64,000 nt of DNA from Nocardioides coralli (GCF_019880385.1 NZ_CP082273.1:434001-498000); one strand, 5' to 3'; shown: positions 40,892 to 51,116, counted from the first letter of the stretch. Notes: generated by a model not told the origin, from the letters alone. A program made the numbers and translations.

Positions 40892-42108
40892 TGGCGCAGC
40901 CGCTGACCGACGTGCTGGAGCAGGTCCGCGGGATGGCCCTCGACCCGGCCACGCTGGTGCGGGTCGTCGCGGCCGGACGGCAGAAGGGGGCCCGCCCGCC
41001 GTGGCGACGGGTCGAGCTGCGCTACGTCGACCTGAAGGCCGGGCGACACCTGCAGCTCACGGCCTACGACGACACCCAGGCCCACACCAGCAACCACCCG
41101 CTCGGGGAGCCGGCGGCCCGCGCCGTCGACGACCTGCTCGGCCAGCCCTTCGGCAACTGGCACGTGGACACCGTCACGGCGTCCCACCAGGTGCGGGTGA
41201 CCAAGAAGGGGGACGCCCACGTCCACACCCGGTCACGTGCCGAGGTGGTGGTGGCCGACCGCGAGCACGACCGCGAGAAGCGACGCCTGCTGCCCGAGGG
41301 CGACCCGGTGCTGGCGGCCCTGGGCATCGCCGACGACCGTGGTCGCATCAAGCCGAGCCGGCAGGCCAAGTACCGCCAGGTGGAGGAGTTCCTCCGGATC
41401 CTGGAGGCCTCCGTGTCCGACGCGCTCGAGCAGGGTCACCTGCGACGGCCGACGCCGGAGGACCCGCTGCGCGTGGTCGACCTCGGCTGCGGCAACGCCT
41501 ACCTGACCTTCGCCGCCCACCGCTACCTGGCCGACGTGCGCGGGCTGCCTGTCCGGCTGGTCGGGGTCGACGTGAAGCAGCAGTCCCGCGACCACAACAC
41601 GCGCGTGGCCGCCGACCTCGGCATCACGGCCGACTTCGTCGTGGGTTCCATCGCCGACGCGGAGGTCGACCCCGCACCCGAGGTGGTGCTGGCCCTCCAC
41701 GCCTGCGACACCGCCACCGACGAGGCGCTGGCCCGAGCGGTCGAGTGGGAGGCCACCCTGGTCCTGGCCGCCCCGTGCTGCCACCACGACATCGCTGCCC
41801 AGCTGCGCCGCAGCGAGACGCCGGCGCCGTACTCGATGCTGACCCGTCACGGAATCCTGCGCGAGCGGTTCGCGGACACCCTCACCGACGCCGTTCGCGC
41901 CTCGCTGCTGCGACTGCAGGGATACCGTGTCGAGGTCATGCAGTTCGTCGAGAGCCGGCACACGCCCCGCAACACGCTGGTGCGCGCGACCCGGACCGGC
42001 GAGCCACCGGGGGGAGGTGCCGTGCGCGAGGAGTACGACGAGCTCGTCCGGAGCTGGGGCATCGCGCCCCGGCTCGCGGAGCTGCTGGAGCGCGATGGGC
42101 GCGCGTGA
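40891..42108 (+). CDS. class I SAM-dependent methyltransferase (Methyltransf_32-like)
   Basis: 405 aa. N-terminal ~170 residues of unknown fold (RYVDLKAGRHLQLTAYDD, then KKGDAHVHT). The SAM domain follows: motif I VVDLGCGNAYLTFAAHRYL (~194), GVDVKQQS at the second strand, and LALHACDTATDEAL (~268) with PCCHHD, the pattern of the Methyltransf_32 family that includes eukaryotic METTL25/RRNAD1-like proteins. Substrate unknown, RNA or protein suspected. Overlaps the next gene by 14 bases. Confidence 0.8.
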   Translation: MAQPLTDVLEQVRGMALDPATLVRVVAAGRQKGARPPWRRVELRYVDLKAGRHLQLTAYDDTQAHTSNHPLGEPAARAVDDLLGQPFGNWHVDTVTASHQVRVTKKGDAHVHTRSRAEVVVADREHDREKRRLLPEGDPVLAALGIADDRGRIKPSRQAKYRQVEEFLRILEASVSDALEQGHLRRPTPEDPLRVVDLGCGNAYLTFAAHRYLADVRGLPVRLVGVDVKQQSRDHNTRVAADLGITADFVVGSIADAEVDPAPEVVLALHACDTATDEALARAVEWEATLVLAAPCCHHDIAAQLRRSETPAPYSMLTRHGILRERFADTLTDAVRASLLRLQGYRVEVMQFVESRHTPRNTLVRATRTGEPPGGGAVREEYDELVRSWGIAPRLAELLERDGRA

Positions 42109-43099
42109 GGCGGTCGTGGCGCTCGCCGTGGCGGCGCCGTTCGCCCTCGGGCTGAGCGCCGCCTCGGTCGAGCAGGAGCCGCAGCCGTGGTTCCGGTTCG
42201 AGGACCCCGCCATCGTCGAGTCGAGCGGTGTCGCCCTCGTCTTCGGGATGATGGTCACGGTCAACGACTCCGGTGACGAGGCCCGGCTCTTCGTCGTCGA
42301 CCCCGAGACCGGGGAGACCGTCGGCACCACCCGGTGGGACGCGGAGGTGGAGGACGTCGAGGCGCTCGCGCCGGCGCTGGACGGCCGCGTGTGGGTGGGC
42401 GACATCGGCGACAACGCCAAGGCCCGCGACACGATCTCCCTCACCCGGCTCAGCGTCGGGAGCGGCGACTTGACCGTCGCCGGCGACACCTTCGAGCTGG
42501 CCTACCCCGACGGTCCTGCCGACGCCGAGGCGCTCCTCGCCCACCCGACCACGGGCCGGCTGGTGGTGGTCACCAAGAACCCCCTCGGCGGCCGCTTCTT
42601 CCTGGCACCCCGCAGCCTCGACCCCCGGGCGACCAACGAGCTCCGGCCACGCGACCGCGCACTCCCCCTCGTCACCGGCGGTGAGTTCTTCCCCGACGGG
42701 CGCCACCTGGTGCTGCGCAACTACGGCAGGGCGCAGGTCTACTCGTGGCCCGGGCTGCAGCCGGTCGGCGACCTCATCGACCTGCCCAGCCAGGAGCAGG
42801 GCGAGGCCCTGACGGTCCTGCCCGACGGCACCCTCGTCCTGACCTCGGAGGGTGCGCGGGCCCCGGTGCTGCGGGTGCCGCTGCCGGCGTCGGTGACGCG
42901 CGAGGTCGGCCTCCAGCCGACCGACGCAGCCGAGCCGTCGCCGCTGCCGGAGGACCCGAGCCCGTCGACCCGGTCCCGCGTGGGAGAGGAGCTGCCCGAG
43001 GAGGAACCGGGACCGCGTGACCCCACCCAGTGGCTCATCGGTGGCGGCATCCTCGCCGCCGTGCTGCTCGTGCTGTGGCGGGCGCTGCGGCCCCGCTGA
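42095..43099 (+). CDS. exported beta-propeller-like protein with C-terminal membrane anchor
   Basis: 334 aa. Signal sequence (VVALAVAAPFALGLSAASV), then repeated strand blades such as ARLFVVDPETGETVG, RVWVGDIGDNAKARD and RLVVVTKNPLGGRF, a Pro/Glu-rich stalk (~290-310), and a final transmembrane helix (WLIGGGILAAVLLVLW) with basic tail. Likely sits on the outer face of the membrane. No enzymatic motif is seen. The ATG lies inside the methyltransferase end. Confidence 0.65.
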   Translation: MGAREAVVALAVAAPFALGLSAASVEQEPQPWFRFEDPAIVESSGVALVFGMMVTVNDSGDEARLFVVDPETGETVGTTRWDAEVEDVEALAPALDGRVWVGDIGDNAKARDTISLTRLSVGSGDLTVAGDTFELAYPDGPADAEALLAHPTTGRLVVVTKNPLGGRFFLAPRSLDPRATNELRPRDRALPLVTGGEFFPDGRHLVLRNYGRAQVYSWPGLQPVGDLIDLPSQEQGEALTVLPDGTLVLTSEGARAPVLRVPLPASVTREVGLQPTDAAEPSPLPEDPSPSTRSRVGEELPEEEPGPRDPTQWLIGGGILAAVLLVLWRALRPR

Positions 43100-43139
43100 T
43101 CCCGACGATCGGGTGAGCCGTCCTCGCCCACGGCCCGTC

Positions 43140-43145
43140 TACGCT
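43140..43145 (+). promoter_or_regulatory. -10 element of a probable leaderless promoter for topoisomerase IB
   Basis: TACGCT ends seven bases before the ATG at 43153; no ribosome site lies between. Confidence 0.45.
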
Positions 43146-43152
43146 CCGTGGC

Positions 43153-44154
43153 ATGCCGCGGTTGCGACGTACCTCCCCCGACGACCCGGGCTGGACCCGC
43201 CGCCGGTCCGGCCGCGGCTTCGTCTACCTCGACCAGGACGGCAACCGGCTCGCCGAGGTCGACGTCGAGCGCTGCAAGAAGCTCGTGATCCCGCCAGCCT
43301 GGCGCGAGGTGTGGATCTGCCCGGCGGAGAACGGCCACCTGCAGGCGGTCGGGACCGACGACGCCGGCCGCCGCCAGTACCTCTACCACCCCGTGTGGCG
43401 CGAGCAGCGCGACAGCGCCAAGCACGTGCGCGTGCTCGGCTTCGGCAAGGTGCTGTCGCGGGCGCGCGAGAAGATCCTCGTCGACCTCGGAGCCGCCGGG
43501 ATGACCCAGGACCGTGCCTGCGCGGTCGCGGTTCGGCTGCTGGACCTCGGCTACTTCCGCATCGGCAACGACGTCTACGCCGACCAGCACGGGAGCTTCG
43601 GCCTGACCACGCTGCAGCGGCGGCACGTCCGCCGGCGGGGGGACCGGCTGCAGTTCCGGTTCGAGGGCAAGTCGGGGATCGAGCACCAGATCGAGATCGA
43701 CGATCCCGCGGTGGTCGAGGCTGTCGAGGCGATGCGCCGCCGTCGCGGCAGCGAGCAGCTCATGGCCTGGAAGGACGGCCGCCATTGGCGCGAGCTCGAC
43801 TCACGCCAGGTCAACGACTACCTGCGGCGGACGACGGGGGACGACTACACCGCCAAGGACTTCCGCACCTGGCACGCCACCGTGCTCGCCGCCACGGCGC
43901 TCGCGATGTCCGACGAGCCGGGAGAGACCAAGGCGTCGCGCAAGCGGGCCGTGGCGGCGGCCATGAAGGAGGTCGCGGAGTTCCTGGGCAACACGCCCAC
44001 GCTCGCCCGCAACTCCTACGTCGACCCCCGGGTCGTCGACGCCTACGAGGAGGGGCGGACCATCGCGACCACCGCGCGCCGCCGGCACCGCACCCCCGAC
44101 GAGCGGCAGTCGGCCCTCGAACGGGCCGTCCTGAGGCTGCTGCGCGACGCCTGA
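43153..44154 (+). CDS. DNA topoisomerase IB (poxvirus-type)
   Basis: 333 aa. Relaxes supercoils through a 3'-phosphotyrosyl link. Catalytic residues: YFRIGND (Arg, ~137), the Lys in KSGIEHQ, TAKDFRTWHAT (Arg/His, ~238), and Tyr289 in ARNSYVDPRV. N-terminal domain GWTRRRSGRGFVYLD and VIPPAWREVWICP are typical of bacterial TopIB. Non-essential in bacteria that have it. Confidence 0.92.
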   Translation: MPRLRRTSPDDPGWTRRRSGRGFVYLDQDGNRLAEVDVERCKKLVIPPAWREVWICPAENGHLQAVGTDDAGRRQYLYHPVWREQRDSAKHVRVLGFGKVLSRAREKILVDLGAAGMTQDRACAVAVRLLDLGYFRIGNDVYADQHGSFGLTTLQRRHVRRRGDRLQFRFEGKSGIEHQIEIDDPAVVEAVEAMRRRRGSEQLMAWKDGRHWRELDSRQVNDYLRRTTGDDYTAKDFRTWHATVLAATALAMSDEPGETKASRKRAVAAAMKEVAEFLGNTPTLARNSYVDPRVVDAYEEGRTIATTARRRHRTPDERQSALERAVLRLLRDA

Positions 44155-44174
44155 CCCGTGCCACGATGGCGGGC

Positions 44175-44672
44175 ATGGACCTCACCGTGGTGCACGGCGA
44201 CATCACCGAGCAGGTGGTGGACGCGGTCGTCAACGCCGCCAACCGGGCGATGCGCGGCGGGGGAGGCGTGGACGGCGCGATCCACGCGGCCGGGGGACCG
44301 GCGGTCCTCGAGGACTGCGTCCGCCGGTTCCCGGACGGCCTCGCGACGGGCGAGGCCGGCTGGACCACGGCCGGCGCGATGGCCGCCCGCTGGGTCATCC
44401 ACGTGGTCGGGCCGAACTTCCGGGCCGGCGAGACCGACCGGGGGTTGCTGACCTCCTGCTACCGGCGGGCGCTCGAGGTCGCCGACGAGCTCGGCGCGCG
44501 GACGGTCGCCTTCCCGCTGGTCAGCGCCGGCATCTACGGCTGGCCCAAGGACGACGCGGTCGCGGCAGCCGTCGAGACGCTCCGGACGACGCCGACGGAG
44601 GTCAGCGAGGCCCGGCTGGTGGCCTACGACCGTGCCACCCACGACGTGATCGCGGCAGCGCTGGGCGGCTAG
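44175..44672 (+). CDS. macrodomain protein (O-acetyl-ADP-ribose deacetylase, YmdB-like)
   Basis: 165 aa single macrodomain. Motifs VVHGDITEQ (Asp for adenine), VNAANRAMRGGGGVDGAIH (catalytic Asn/Asp loop) and PLVSAGIYGWPKDD (phosphate loop) are complete. Removes ADP-ribose from proteins or deacetylates O-acetyl-ADP-ribose, a sirtuin product; a sirtuin gene lies at 55547. ATG 44175 was chosen because CACGAT lies seven bases upstream; ATG 44166 is in frame. Confidence 0.9.
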   Translation: MDLTVVHGDITEQVVDAVVNAANRAMRGGGGVDGAIHAAGGPAVLEDCVRRFPDGLATGEAGWTTAGAMAARWVIHVVGPNFRAGETDRGLLTSCYRRALEVADELGARTVAFPLVSAGIYGWPKDDAVAAAVETLRTTPTEVSEARLVAYDRATHDVIAAALGG

Positions 44673-44691
44673 CCACCCCCGCTGCCGCTCG

Positions 44692-46332
<1,641 letters not shown>

Positions 46333-46352
<20 letters not shown>

Positions 46353-46836
46353 GCTGCGGATCGAGCAGGTGGGCTTCGCCCACCCGGACGCGATGCGGCT
46401 GATCGAGGCCGTGCAGGGGGAGTACGTCGTCCGCTACGGCGGCCGCGACGACACCCCGCTCGACCCGCTGATGTTCGAGCCGCCCGACGGCAGCTTCTTC
46501 GTGGGCTACGTCGGCGAGGAGCCGGTCGCGTCCGGGGCGTGGCGGCGACGCGACGACGTCGAGGCCTTCGGCACCACCAACGCCGCGGAGATCAAGCGGA
46601 TGTACGTCGTGCCCGAGGCCCGCGGCGCGGGTCACGCGCGGGCGATCCTGGCCCACCTCGAGCGCACGGCCACCGCAGCCGGCGCGGCGGTGATGATCCT
46701 GGAGACGGGTGCGGAGCAGCCCGAGGCGATCGCCCTCTACGAGTCCTCGGGCTACGTCCGGATCGGGTCGTTCGGCCACTACGGCTGGTCACCCCTGCAG
46801 CGCTGCTTCGCCAGGCGGCTCCCCTCGATCTCCTGA
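46333..46836 (+). CDS. GNAT family N-acetyltransferase
   Basis: 167 aa. Acetyl-CoA fold with strand beta4 and motif A as AAEIKRMYVVPEARGAGHAR and motif B ALYESSGYVRIG. The GTG at 46333 is the chosen start; TTG 46345 is an alternative, and both lie within the end of the preceding gene. Substrate unknown. Confidence 0.85.
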
Positions 46837-46895
46837 CACGAGCGGCGACCCGACATACCCTCGATGGGCCCCAACACCCCCCGGAAGGGCTTCTC

Positions 46896-47450
46896 ATGTC
46901 ACGCCTGCTCGTGGCCGCCGTGACGGCCGCGCTCCTGCTCTCGTCCGCTCCCGCCCTCGCTCAGGACATCGAGGGCTACGCCGGCTACCAGCCGCAGACG
47001 AAGTGCTCGCCCAAGGCCAAGGCCGGCACCAAGGTGCTGGCCCGCTGGATCGTGCGGAACCAGGGTGGCGGCTACGGCCCCATCTCCCGCAAGTGCCGCA
47101 TCGGCGGCACCTCCGAGCACAAGGAGGGCCGGGCGTTCGACTGGATGCTGGACGCGGACCGGAAGCGGGACCGCGTGCGGGCCCGCGAGCTCCTGACCCT
47201 CGTGCGGAAGCAGGACCGTGCGGGCAACGCCGACGCCAGGGCGCGCCGGATGGGCATCATGTACATCATCTGGAACGACCACATGTACGCGTCGTGGAAC
47301 GAGTTCGCCAAGGAGGACTACCTCTCCTCCTCGTGCAAGAAGCGCAAGAAGTGCTCCAAGACCCTGCGCCACCGCGACCACATGCACATCTCGCTGAGCC
47401 GCCCCGGCGGCAAGGGTCGGACCAGCTGGTACGACGGCCGGCTGGGCTGA
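46896..47450 (+). CDS. secreted M15-like metallopeptidase-fold protein
   Basis: 184 aa. Cleavable signal peptide (ends APALA). The segment SEHKEGRAFDW fits the SxHxxGxAxD zinc motif of M15 D-Ala-D-Ala carboxypeptidases, and RDHMHISLS supplies the HxH. The rest matches a family of small actinobacterial secreted proteins with CSPKAKAGTK near the mature N-terminus. Peptidoglycan hydrolysis is inferred. GGAAGGG ribosome site. Confidence 0.75.
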   Translation: MSRLLVAAVTAALLLSSAPALAQDIEGYAGYQPQTKCSPKAKAGTKVLARWIVRNQGGGYGPISRKCRIGGTSEHKEGRAFDWMLDADRKRDRVRARELLTLVRKQDRAGNADARARRMGIMYIIWNDHMYASWNEFAKEDYLSSSCKKRKKCSKTLRHRDHMHISLSRPGGKGRTSWYDGRLG

Positions 47451-47467
47451 CCGTCACCGGGTGGGCG

Positions 47468-48061
47468 TCAGGGGCCGCTGACCACGAGGTAGCGGTCGTC
47501 GCTGACCGGACCACCCCAGAAGACCGGCTCGGGCATCCGGCGCAGCCTCGCCTCCCGGCCGGCTGCCTCGACCAGCGCCACCGTCTCCTCGGCGGTGAGT
47601 CCGGCCCCGGTGGACCAGCTGCCCTCGACCAGCACCAGGCGTCCACCCGGGGCGAGCAGGTCGATCCATCGCGCCAGCGCCGCGGCGGGGGACGGCATGG
47701 CCCACAGCACGTGGCGGCTCAGCACGACGTCGTGGGCCGCCGGCTCCAGCGGCGGGCTGGCGGCGTCGCCGACGACGAACTCCGCCAGCGACCCCGCCTT
47801 GGCCCGGGCCCGGCGCACCATCTCGGGGGAGAAGTCGACCCCCGTCACCGTGTAGCCCTCCTCGGCCAGCAGCCTCGACAGCGTGCCCGTGCCGCACCCG
47901 AGGTCGGCCACCCGTGCGGGAGCCGGCGGCAGGGCCTCCAGCAACAGCTCGCGCCACGCCGCCCGGCACGTGGGGTCGGCCAGGCCGTGGTCGGCCGCCT
48001 CGTCGAACGTCTCCGCCTCGCGGTCCCACAGGGCGATCTGGGGGGCGATCTCGTCGGTCAC
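47468..48061 (-). CDS. class I SAM-dependent methyltransferase
   Basis: 197 aa. Motif I VADLGCGTGTLSRLL (~50), motif II GVDFSPEMVRRARA (~72), and HDVVLSRHVLWAMPSP motif IV. Typical small-molecule methyltransferase of the Methyltransf_11/25 type. GTG 48061 was preferred; TTG 48073 is in frame. Divergent from the VOC gene. Confidence 0.85.
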   Translation of the reverse strand: MTDEIAPQIALWDREAETFDEAADHGLADPTCRAAWRELLLEALPPAPARVADLGCGTGTLSRLLAEEGYTVTGVDFSPEMVRRARAKAGSLAEFVVGDAASPPLEPAAHDVVLSRHVLWAMPSPAAALARWIDLLAPGGRLVLVEGSWSTGAGLTAEETVALVEAAGREARLRRMPEPVFWGGPVSDDRYLVVSGP

Positions 48062-48093
48062 GGCGCCAGCCAACCACGCCCCGCCGACACGGC

Positions 48094-48099
48094 TACGGT
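48094..48099 (+). promoter_or_regulatory. -10 element of a probable leaderless promoter for the VOC gene
   Basis: TACGGT ends six bases before the ATG at 48106. Confidence 0.4.
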
Positions 48100-48105
48100 G
48101 GGTCG

Positions 48106-48507
48106 ATGATCACCGCGCTCCACACCCTCGTCTACGCCGACGACCCCGACGCCGCCCGCGCCTTCTTCCGCGACGTCCTGCGGCTGCCCGGTGTCGACAC
48201 CGGTGGCGGCTGGCTGATCTTCCGGACCGGCCCGAGCGAGCTCGGTGTGCACCCGGCGTCGTGGGAGGACGTCGGCGGCGGCTCGATCGGCACCGGGCAG
48301 CACTTCGACCTCTCGCTGATGTGCGACGACCTCGAGGCGACGATGGCCGAGCTGGGGGAGCGCGGTGCGGAGTTCGACGGCGAGGTGGAGCAGCAGCCCT
48401 GGGGACGCACCGTCCGGCTGCGCGTGCCCGGCGCCCGGTCGATGCTGCTCTACCAGCCGGCCTACCGGCCGCCGGCCTTCGAGGACGAGCCCGAGCCGAT
48501 GTGGTGA
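48106..48507 (+). CDS. VOC family (glyoxalase-like) protein
   Basis: 133 aa with two beta-alpha-beta-beta-beta modules: ALHTLVYADDPDAARAFFRD and the second from HFDLSLMCDDLEATMAELGE. Ends in a Pro-rich tail. Metal ligands are not clear, so activity is unknown. Confidence 0.82.
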   Translation: MITALHTLVYADDPDAARAFFRDVLRLPGVDTGGGWLIFRTGPSELGVHPASWEDVGGGSIGTGQHFDLSLMCDDLEATMAELGERGAEFDGEVEQQPWGRTVRLRVPGARSMLLYQPAYRPPAFEDEPEPMW

Positions 48508-48516
48508 CCGCCCGGG

Positions 48517-49053
48517 TCAGGACGGCGTGATCTCGTAGACCACCTCGCCGCGCCAGGCTCCGGGCAGCGGGTCCTCCCACTCGCCCTGGTAGGTGCGCAC
48601 GTGCCGCATCCCGAGCCGCTCCATCACGCCCCGCGAACGGGTGTTCACCGCCATCGTCTGCGCCCACACCCGCTGCAGGCCGAGCGTCTCGAACGCGTGG
48701 TCCAGCAGCACCCGTGACCCCTCCGTGGCGTAGCCGTGCCCCCAGGCCGTACGCCGCAGCCGGTAGCCGAGCTCGGCGGCCGCCTCGTCGGTCTCGTCGA
48801 CGGCGAGGCACCACCACCCGAGCCAGTCGCCGTCGGCGTCGTACCCCATCTAGGTGCCGCGACCGAGGTCGTCGGTGCGGAGCCGCCGCGGGGCGGAGTC
48901 GGTCAGCACCTCCTTCCGCGTCAGGGCCCGGCCGACGATGTGGCGAAGCACCTCCGGGTCGCTGTCGAGCTCGACCAGGAGCTCGAGGTGGTCCTCGGTG
49001 AGCGGTTCGAGCCGCAGCCGCTCGGTGTGGAGGGTCGGCCTCAGCGTGCCCAC
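48517..49053 (-). pseudogene. GNAT acetyltransferase interrupted by an in-frame TAG
   Basis: A continuous reading frame encodes a RimJ/RimL-type acetyltransferase from GTG 49053 (TLHTERLRLEPLTEDH start) to the C-terminal half ending at 48517 (AWGHGYATEGSRVLLDHAF, motif A). Codon 68 is TAG (48852-48850), between RRLRTDDLGRGT and MGYDADGDWLGWWCL. The gap fits a lost tryptophan (TGG to TAG, one G-to-A change). The frame is otherwise intact, so the event is recent, a sequencing error, or the halves are made separately (an ATG follows the TAG directly). The 5' end overlaps citrate synthase by 13 bases. Confidence 0.8.
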
Positions 49054-50153
49054 GCCTCGTCCCAGCCGTCGACCTCGGCGGCGGGACGCTCGGTGGGCCC
49101 GGCGTAGACGGCGGAGGGGCGGATCAGCCGACCGGTCTGCTTCTGCTCCAGGATGTGGGCCGACCAGCCACCGGTGCGGGCGCAGGTGAACATCGCGGTG
49201 AACATCGGGGCGGGCACCTGGGCGAAGTCGAGGACGATCGCCGCCCAGAACTCCACGTTGGTCTCGAGCACCCGGTCCGGTCGTCGTTCGCGCAGCTCGG
49301 CGAGCGCGGCCTGCTCCAGCTCCTCGGCGACCTGGTAGCGCGGCGCGTCGAGCTCCTTGGCGGTGCGCCGCAGCACCCGGGCCCGCGGGTCCTCCGCGCG
49401 GTAGACCCGGTGGCCGAAGCCCATCAGCCGCTCCTTGTTGTCGAGCAGCTCCTTGACGTAGGCCCGGGCGTCTCCCCGCTGCTCGACCTGCTCGATCATG
49501 CCGAGCACCCTCGAGGGTGCGCCGCCGTGGAGCGGGCCGCTCATGGCGCCGATCGCCCCGGAGAACGCCGCGGCGACGTCGGCGCCGGTGGAGGTGATCA
49601 CCCGCGCGGTGAAGGTGGAGGCGTTCATGCCGTGCTCGGCGGCCGAGGACCAGTAGGCGTCGATGGCGCGCACGTGGGCGGGGTCGGCCTCGCCGCGCCA
49701 GCGGATCAGGAACCGCTCGGCCAGCGACGTTCCGCGATCGACCTCGCGCTGCGGCACGACCGGCTTGCCGATGCCGCGGGCCGCCTGCGCGGCGTAGGAC
49801 AGCACCATCACCGCCACGCGTGAGAGGTCCTCGCGGGCGGCCTCGTCGGAGATGTCGTAGGTCTGCCCCATGCCCAGCAGCGGCGCCAGCATCGCCACGC
49901 TCGCCTGCACGTCGGCGCGGACGTCGCCGGTGTGGATGGCGATGTTGTAGGGCTCCGCCGGGGGCAGCCCCGGCGTGTAGCTCCCGTCGACCAGGAGCCC
50001 CCAGACGTTCTCGAAGGGGACCCGACCCACGAGCTCCTCGATGTCGACCCCGCGGTAGCGCAGCGCGGAGCCCTCCTTGTCGGGCTCTGCGATCTGCGAC
50101 TCGAAGGCGACCACGCCCTCCAGGCCGTGGTGGACGGTCGGCTGCTCGGGCAT
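49041..50153 (-). CDS. citA: citrate synthase 2
   Basis: 370 aa, condensing oxaloacetate and acetyl-CoA (or propionyl-CoA if a methylcitrate synthase). Active-site residues: His in MSGPLHGGAP, His in MGFGHRVYR, and Asp in IVLDFAQVPAPMF. RYRGVDIEELV at the N-terminus and ILEQKQTGRLIRP near the C-terminus match the actinobacterial CitA type. ATG with GAAGGAG ribosome site. Confidence 0.93.
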   Translation of the reverse strand: MPEQPTVHHGLEGVVAFESQIAEPDKEGSALRYRGVDIEELVGRVPFENVWGLLVDGSYTPGLPPAEPYNIAIHTGDVRADVQASVAMLAPLLGMGQTYDISDEAAREDLSRVAVMVLSYAAQAARGIGKPVVPQREVDRGTSLAERFLIRWRGEADPAHVRAIDAYWSSAAEHGMNASTFTARVITSTGADVAAAFSGAIGAMSGPLHGGAPSRVLGMIEQVEQRGDARAYVKELLDNKERLMGFGHRVYRAEDPRARVLRRTAKELDAPRYQVAEELEQAALAELRERRPDRVLETNVEFWAAIVLDFAQVPAPMFTAMFTCARTGGWSAHILEQKQTGRLIRPSAVYAGPTERPAAEVDGWDEAWAR

Positions 50154-50215
50154 GGGACTCCTTCGTCTCGGTGCGCTGGAGCATTCTGCACCCCGCTCGG
50201 GGTGGCGTCACCGTC

Positions 50216-50221
50216 TAGGGT
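50216..50221 (+). promoter_or_regulatory. -10 element of a probable leaderless promoter for pdxH
   Basis: TAGGGT ends seven bases before the ATG at 50229 in the 75-base gap between divergent citA and pdxH. Confidence 0.45.
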
Positions 50222-50228
50222 CGCCGAC

Positions 50229-50870
50229 ATGGACGACGAGATCGCCGGGCTCCGACGCGAGTACGCCGACGCGGGTCTCACCGAGGCCGACCTGGACCCC
50301 GACCCGATCGCCATGTTCCGGCGCTGGTTCGAGGAGGCCCGGGAGGCCGGGCTCTACGAGCCGAACGCGATGGTCGTCTCGACGGTCTCGGTCGACGGGA
50401 GGCCCTCGTCGCGGATGGTGCTGCTCAAGGGTGTGAGCGAGGCGGGGTTCGTCTTCTTCACCAACACCGGCTCCCGCAAGGGGGTCGAGCTGGCGGCCAA
50501 CCCGCGGTGCGCGCTGCTCTTCCCCTGGCACCCGCTCGAGCGCCAGGTGCGGGTCGACGGGACCGCCACCCGGCTGCCCCAGGAGGCGGTCGAGGCCTAC
50601 TTCGGGTCGCGCCCCGAGCGCTCGCGGCTCGGCGCGCACGCCTCGCGCCAGTCGCGGCCGGTGGCGGACCGGGCCGAGCTCCAGGCGGCGTACGACGCCG
50701 CGGAGGCCAGGTACGCCGACGGGGAGGTCCCGGTGCCCGAGGAGTGGGGCGGCTACCGGGTGGCGCCGGCGGCGATCGAGTTCTGGCAGGGGCGGCCGGG
50801 CCGGATGCACGACCGGCTCGTCTACACCCGTGGCGGCGAGGGCTGGACGGTCCAGCGGCTCGCACCGTGA
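50229..50870 (+). CDS. pdxH: pyridoxamine 5'-phosphate oxidase
   Basis: 213 aa FMN enzyme making pyridoxal phosphate. PNAMVVSTVSVDGRPSSRMV (~45), FFTNTGSRKGVEL (~75) and the FMN-binding GAHASRQS (~137) are present, and the C-terminal PNPOx dimerisation motif IEFWQGRPGRMHDR ends the protein. Supplies PLP for aspC and serC among others. Confidence 0.95.
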   Translation: MDDEIAGLRREYADAGLTEADLDPDPIAMFRRWFEEAREAGLYEPNAMVVSTVSVDGRPSSRMVLLKGVSEAGFVFFTNTGSRKGVELAANPRCALLFPWHPLERQVRVDGTATRLPQEAVEAYFGSRPERSRLGAHASRQSRPVADRAELQAAYDAAEARYADGEVPVPEEWGGYRVAPAAIEFWQGRPGRMHDRLVYTRGGEGWTVQRLAP

Positions 50871-50879
50871 ACAAATCCC

Positions 50880-50909
50880 TTGTCGCCCCTTGAACCGCCG
50901 ACCTACCGT
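50880..50909 (+). promoter_or_regulatory. candidate promoter of the orphan short ORF/structured RNA
   Basis: TTGTCG (50880-50885) and TACCGT (50904-50909) with an 18-base spacer, beginning ten bases after the pdxH stop. A start near 50916 would give a transcript opening directly at the Shine-Dalgarno sequence. Confidence 0.4.
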
Positions 50910-50941
50910 GGTCGCACACGGGAAAGGAGGTGGTCCGAGGA

Positions 50942-50980
50942 ATGAATTCTTGTTGGACGCGTGAGGTGGCTGCCCGTTAG
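50942..50980 (+). CDS. orphan 12-residue ORF with very strong ribosome-binding site
   Basis: ATG to TAG frame encoding MNSCWTREVAAR. GGAAAGGAGGTGGTCC at 50921-50936 is complementary at all but one position to the 3' end of 16S rRNA, far longer than a normal Shine-Dalgarno sequence, and its AGGAGG core is 11 bases before the ATG. The stop codon lies in a hairpin loop (GGCTGC/GCAGCC, 50968-50985). No gene follows on this strand before the convergent glucosidase, so it is not a classic leader peptide. I recall similar sequences in actinobacteria but cannot name the family. Confidence 0.4.
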   Translation: MNSCWTREVAAR

Positions 50981-51116
50981 CAGCCCGTAGCACCGTCGGG
51001 TGGGACCACCCGACACGGCTGCTGCGAATCCACAGCAGTCACCCGGCCCGCAGGTGATCCGGACACGTCCTCCGGAGCGGCGACCCTGTCCTCAGGGGAG
51101 CCACACCTGCGGGCTG
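50968..51116 (+). ncRNA. region of four consecutive hairpins, possible structured RNA
   Basis: Stems in order: GGCTGC/GCAGCC (50968-50985); GTCGGGTGG/CCACCCGAC (50995-51014); an 8-pair stem built on CTGCTG/CAGCAG (51017-51040); and a 13-pair stem with one G-U (51044-51056 with 51104-51116) enclosing two small hairpins. All pair on the plus strand after the 12-codon ORF. The last stem could serve as terminator towards the convergent glucosidase. No known RNA family was recognised. Confidence 0.4.

Noticed and set aside
48850..48852. Programmed read-through or pyrrolysine at the TAG in the acetyltransferase
   Set aside because: No supporting element downstream is visible and actinobacteria of this type do not normally encode pyrrolysine; a point mutation of TGG is simpler.
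50921..51116. tmRNA (embedded peptide tag) or SRP RNA
   Set aside because: The short peptide does not end in the Ala-Leu-Ala-Ala-type tag, there is no tRNA-like acceptor with a T-arm at the ends, and the SRP GGTCAGG...GGAAGGAAGCAGCC core is absent.
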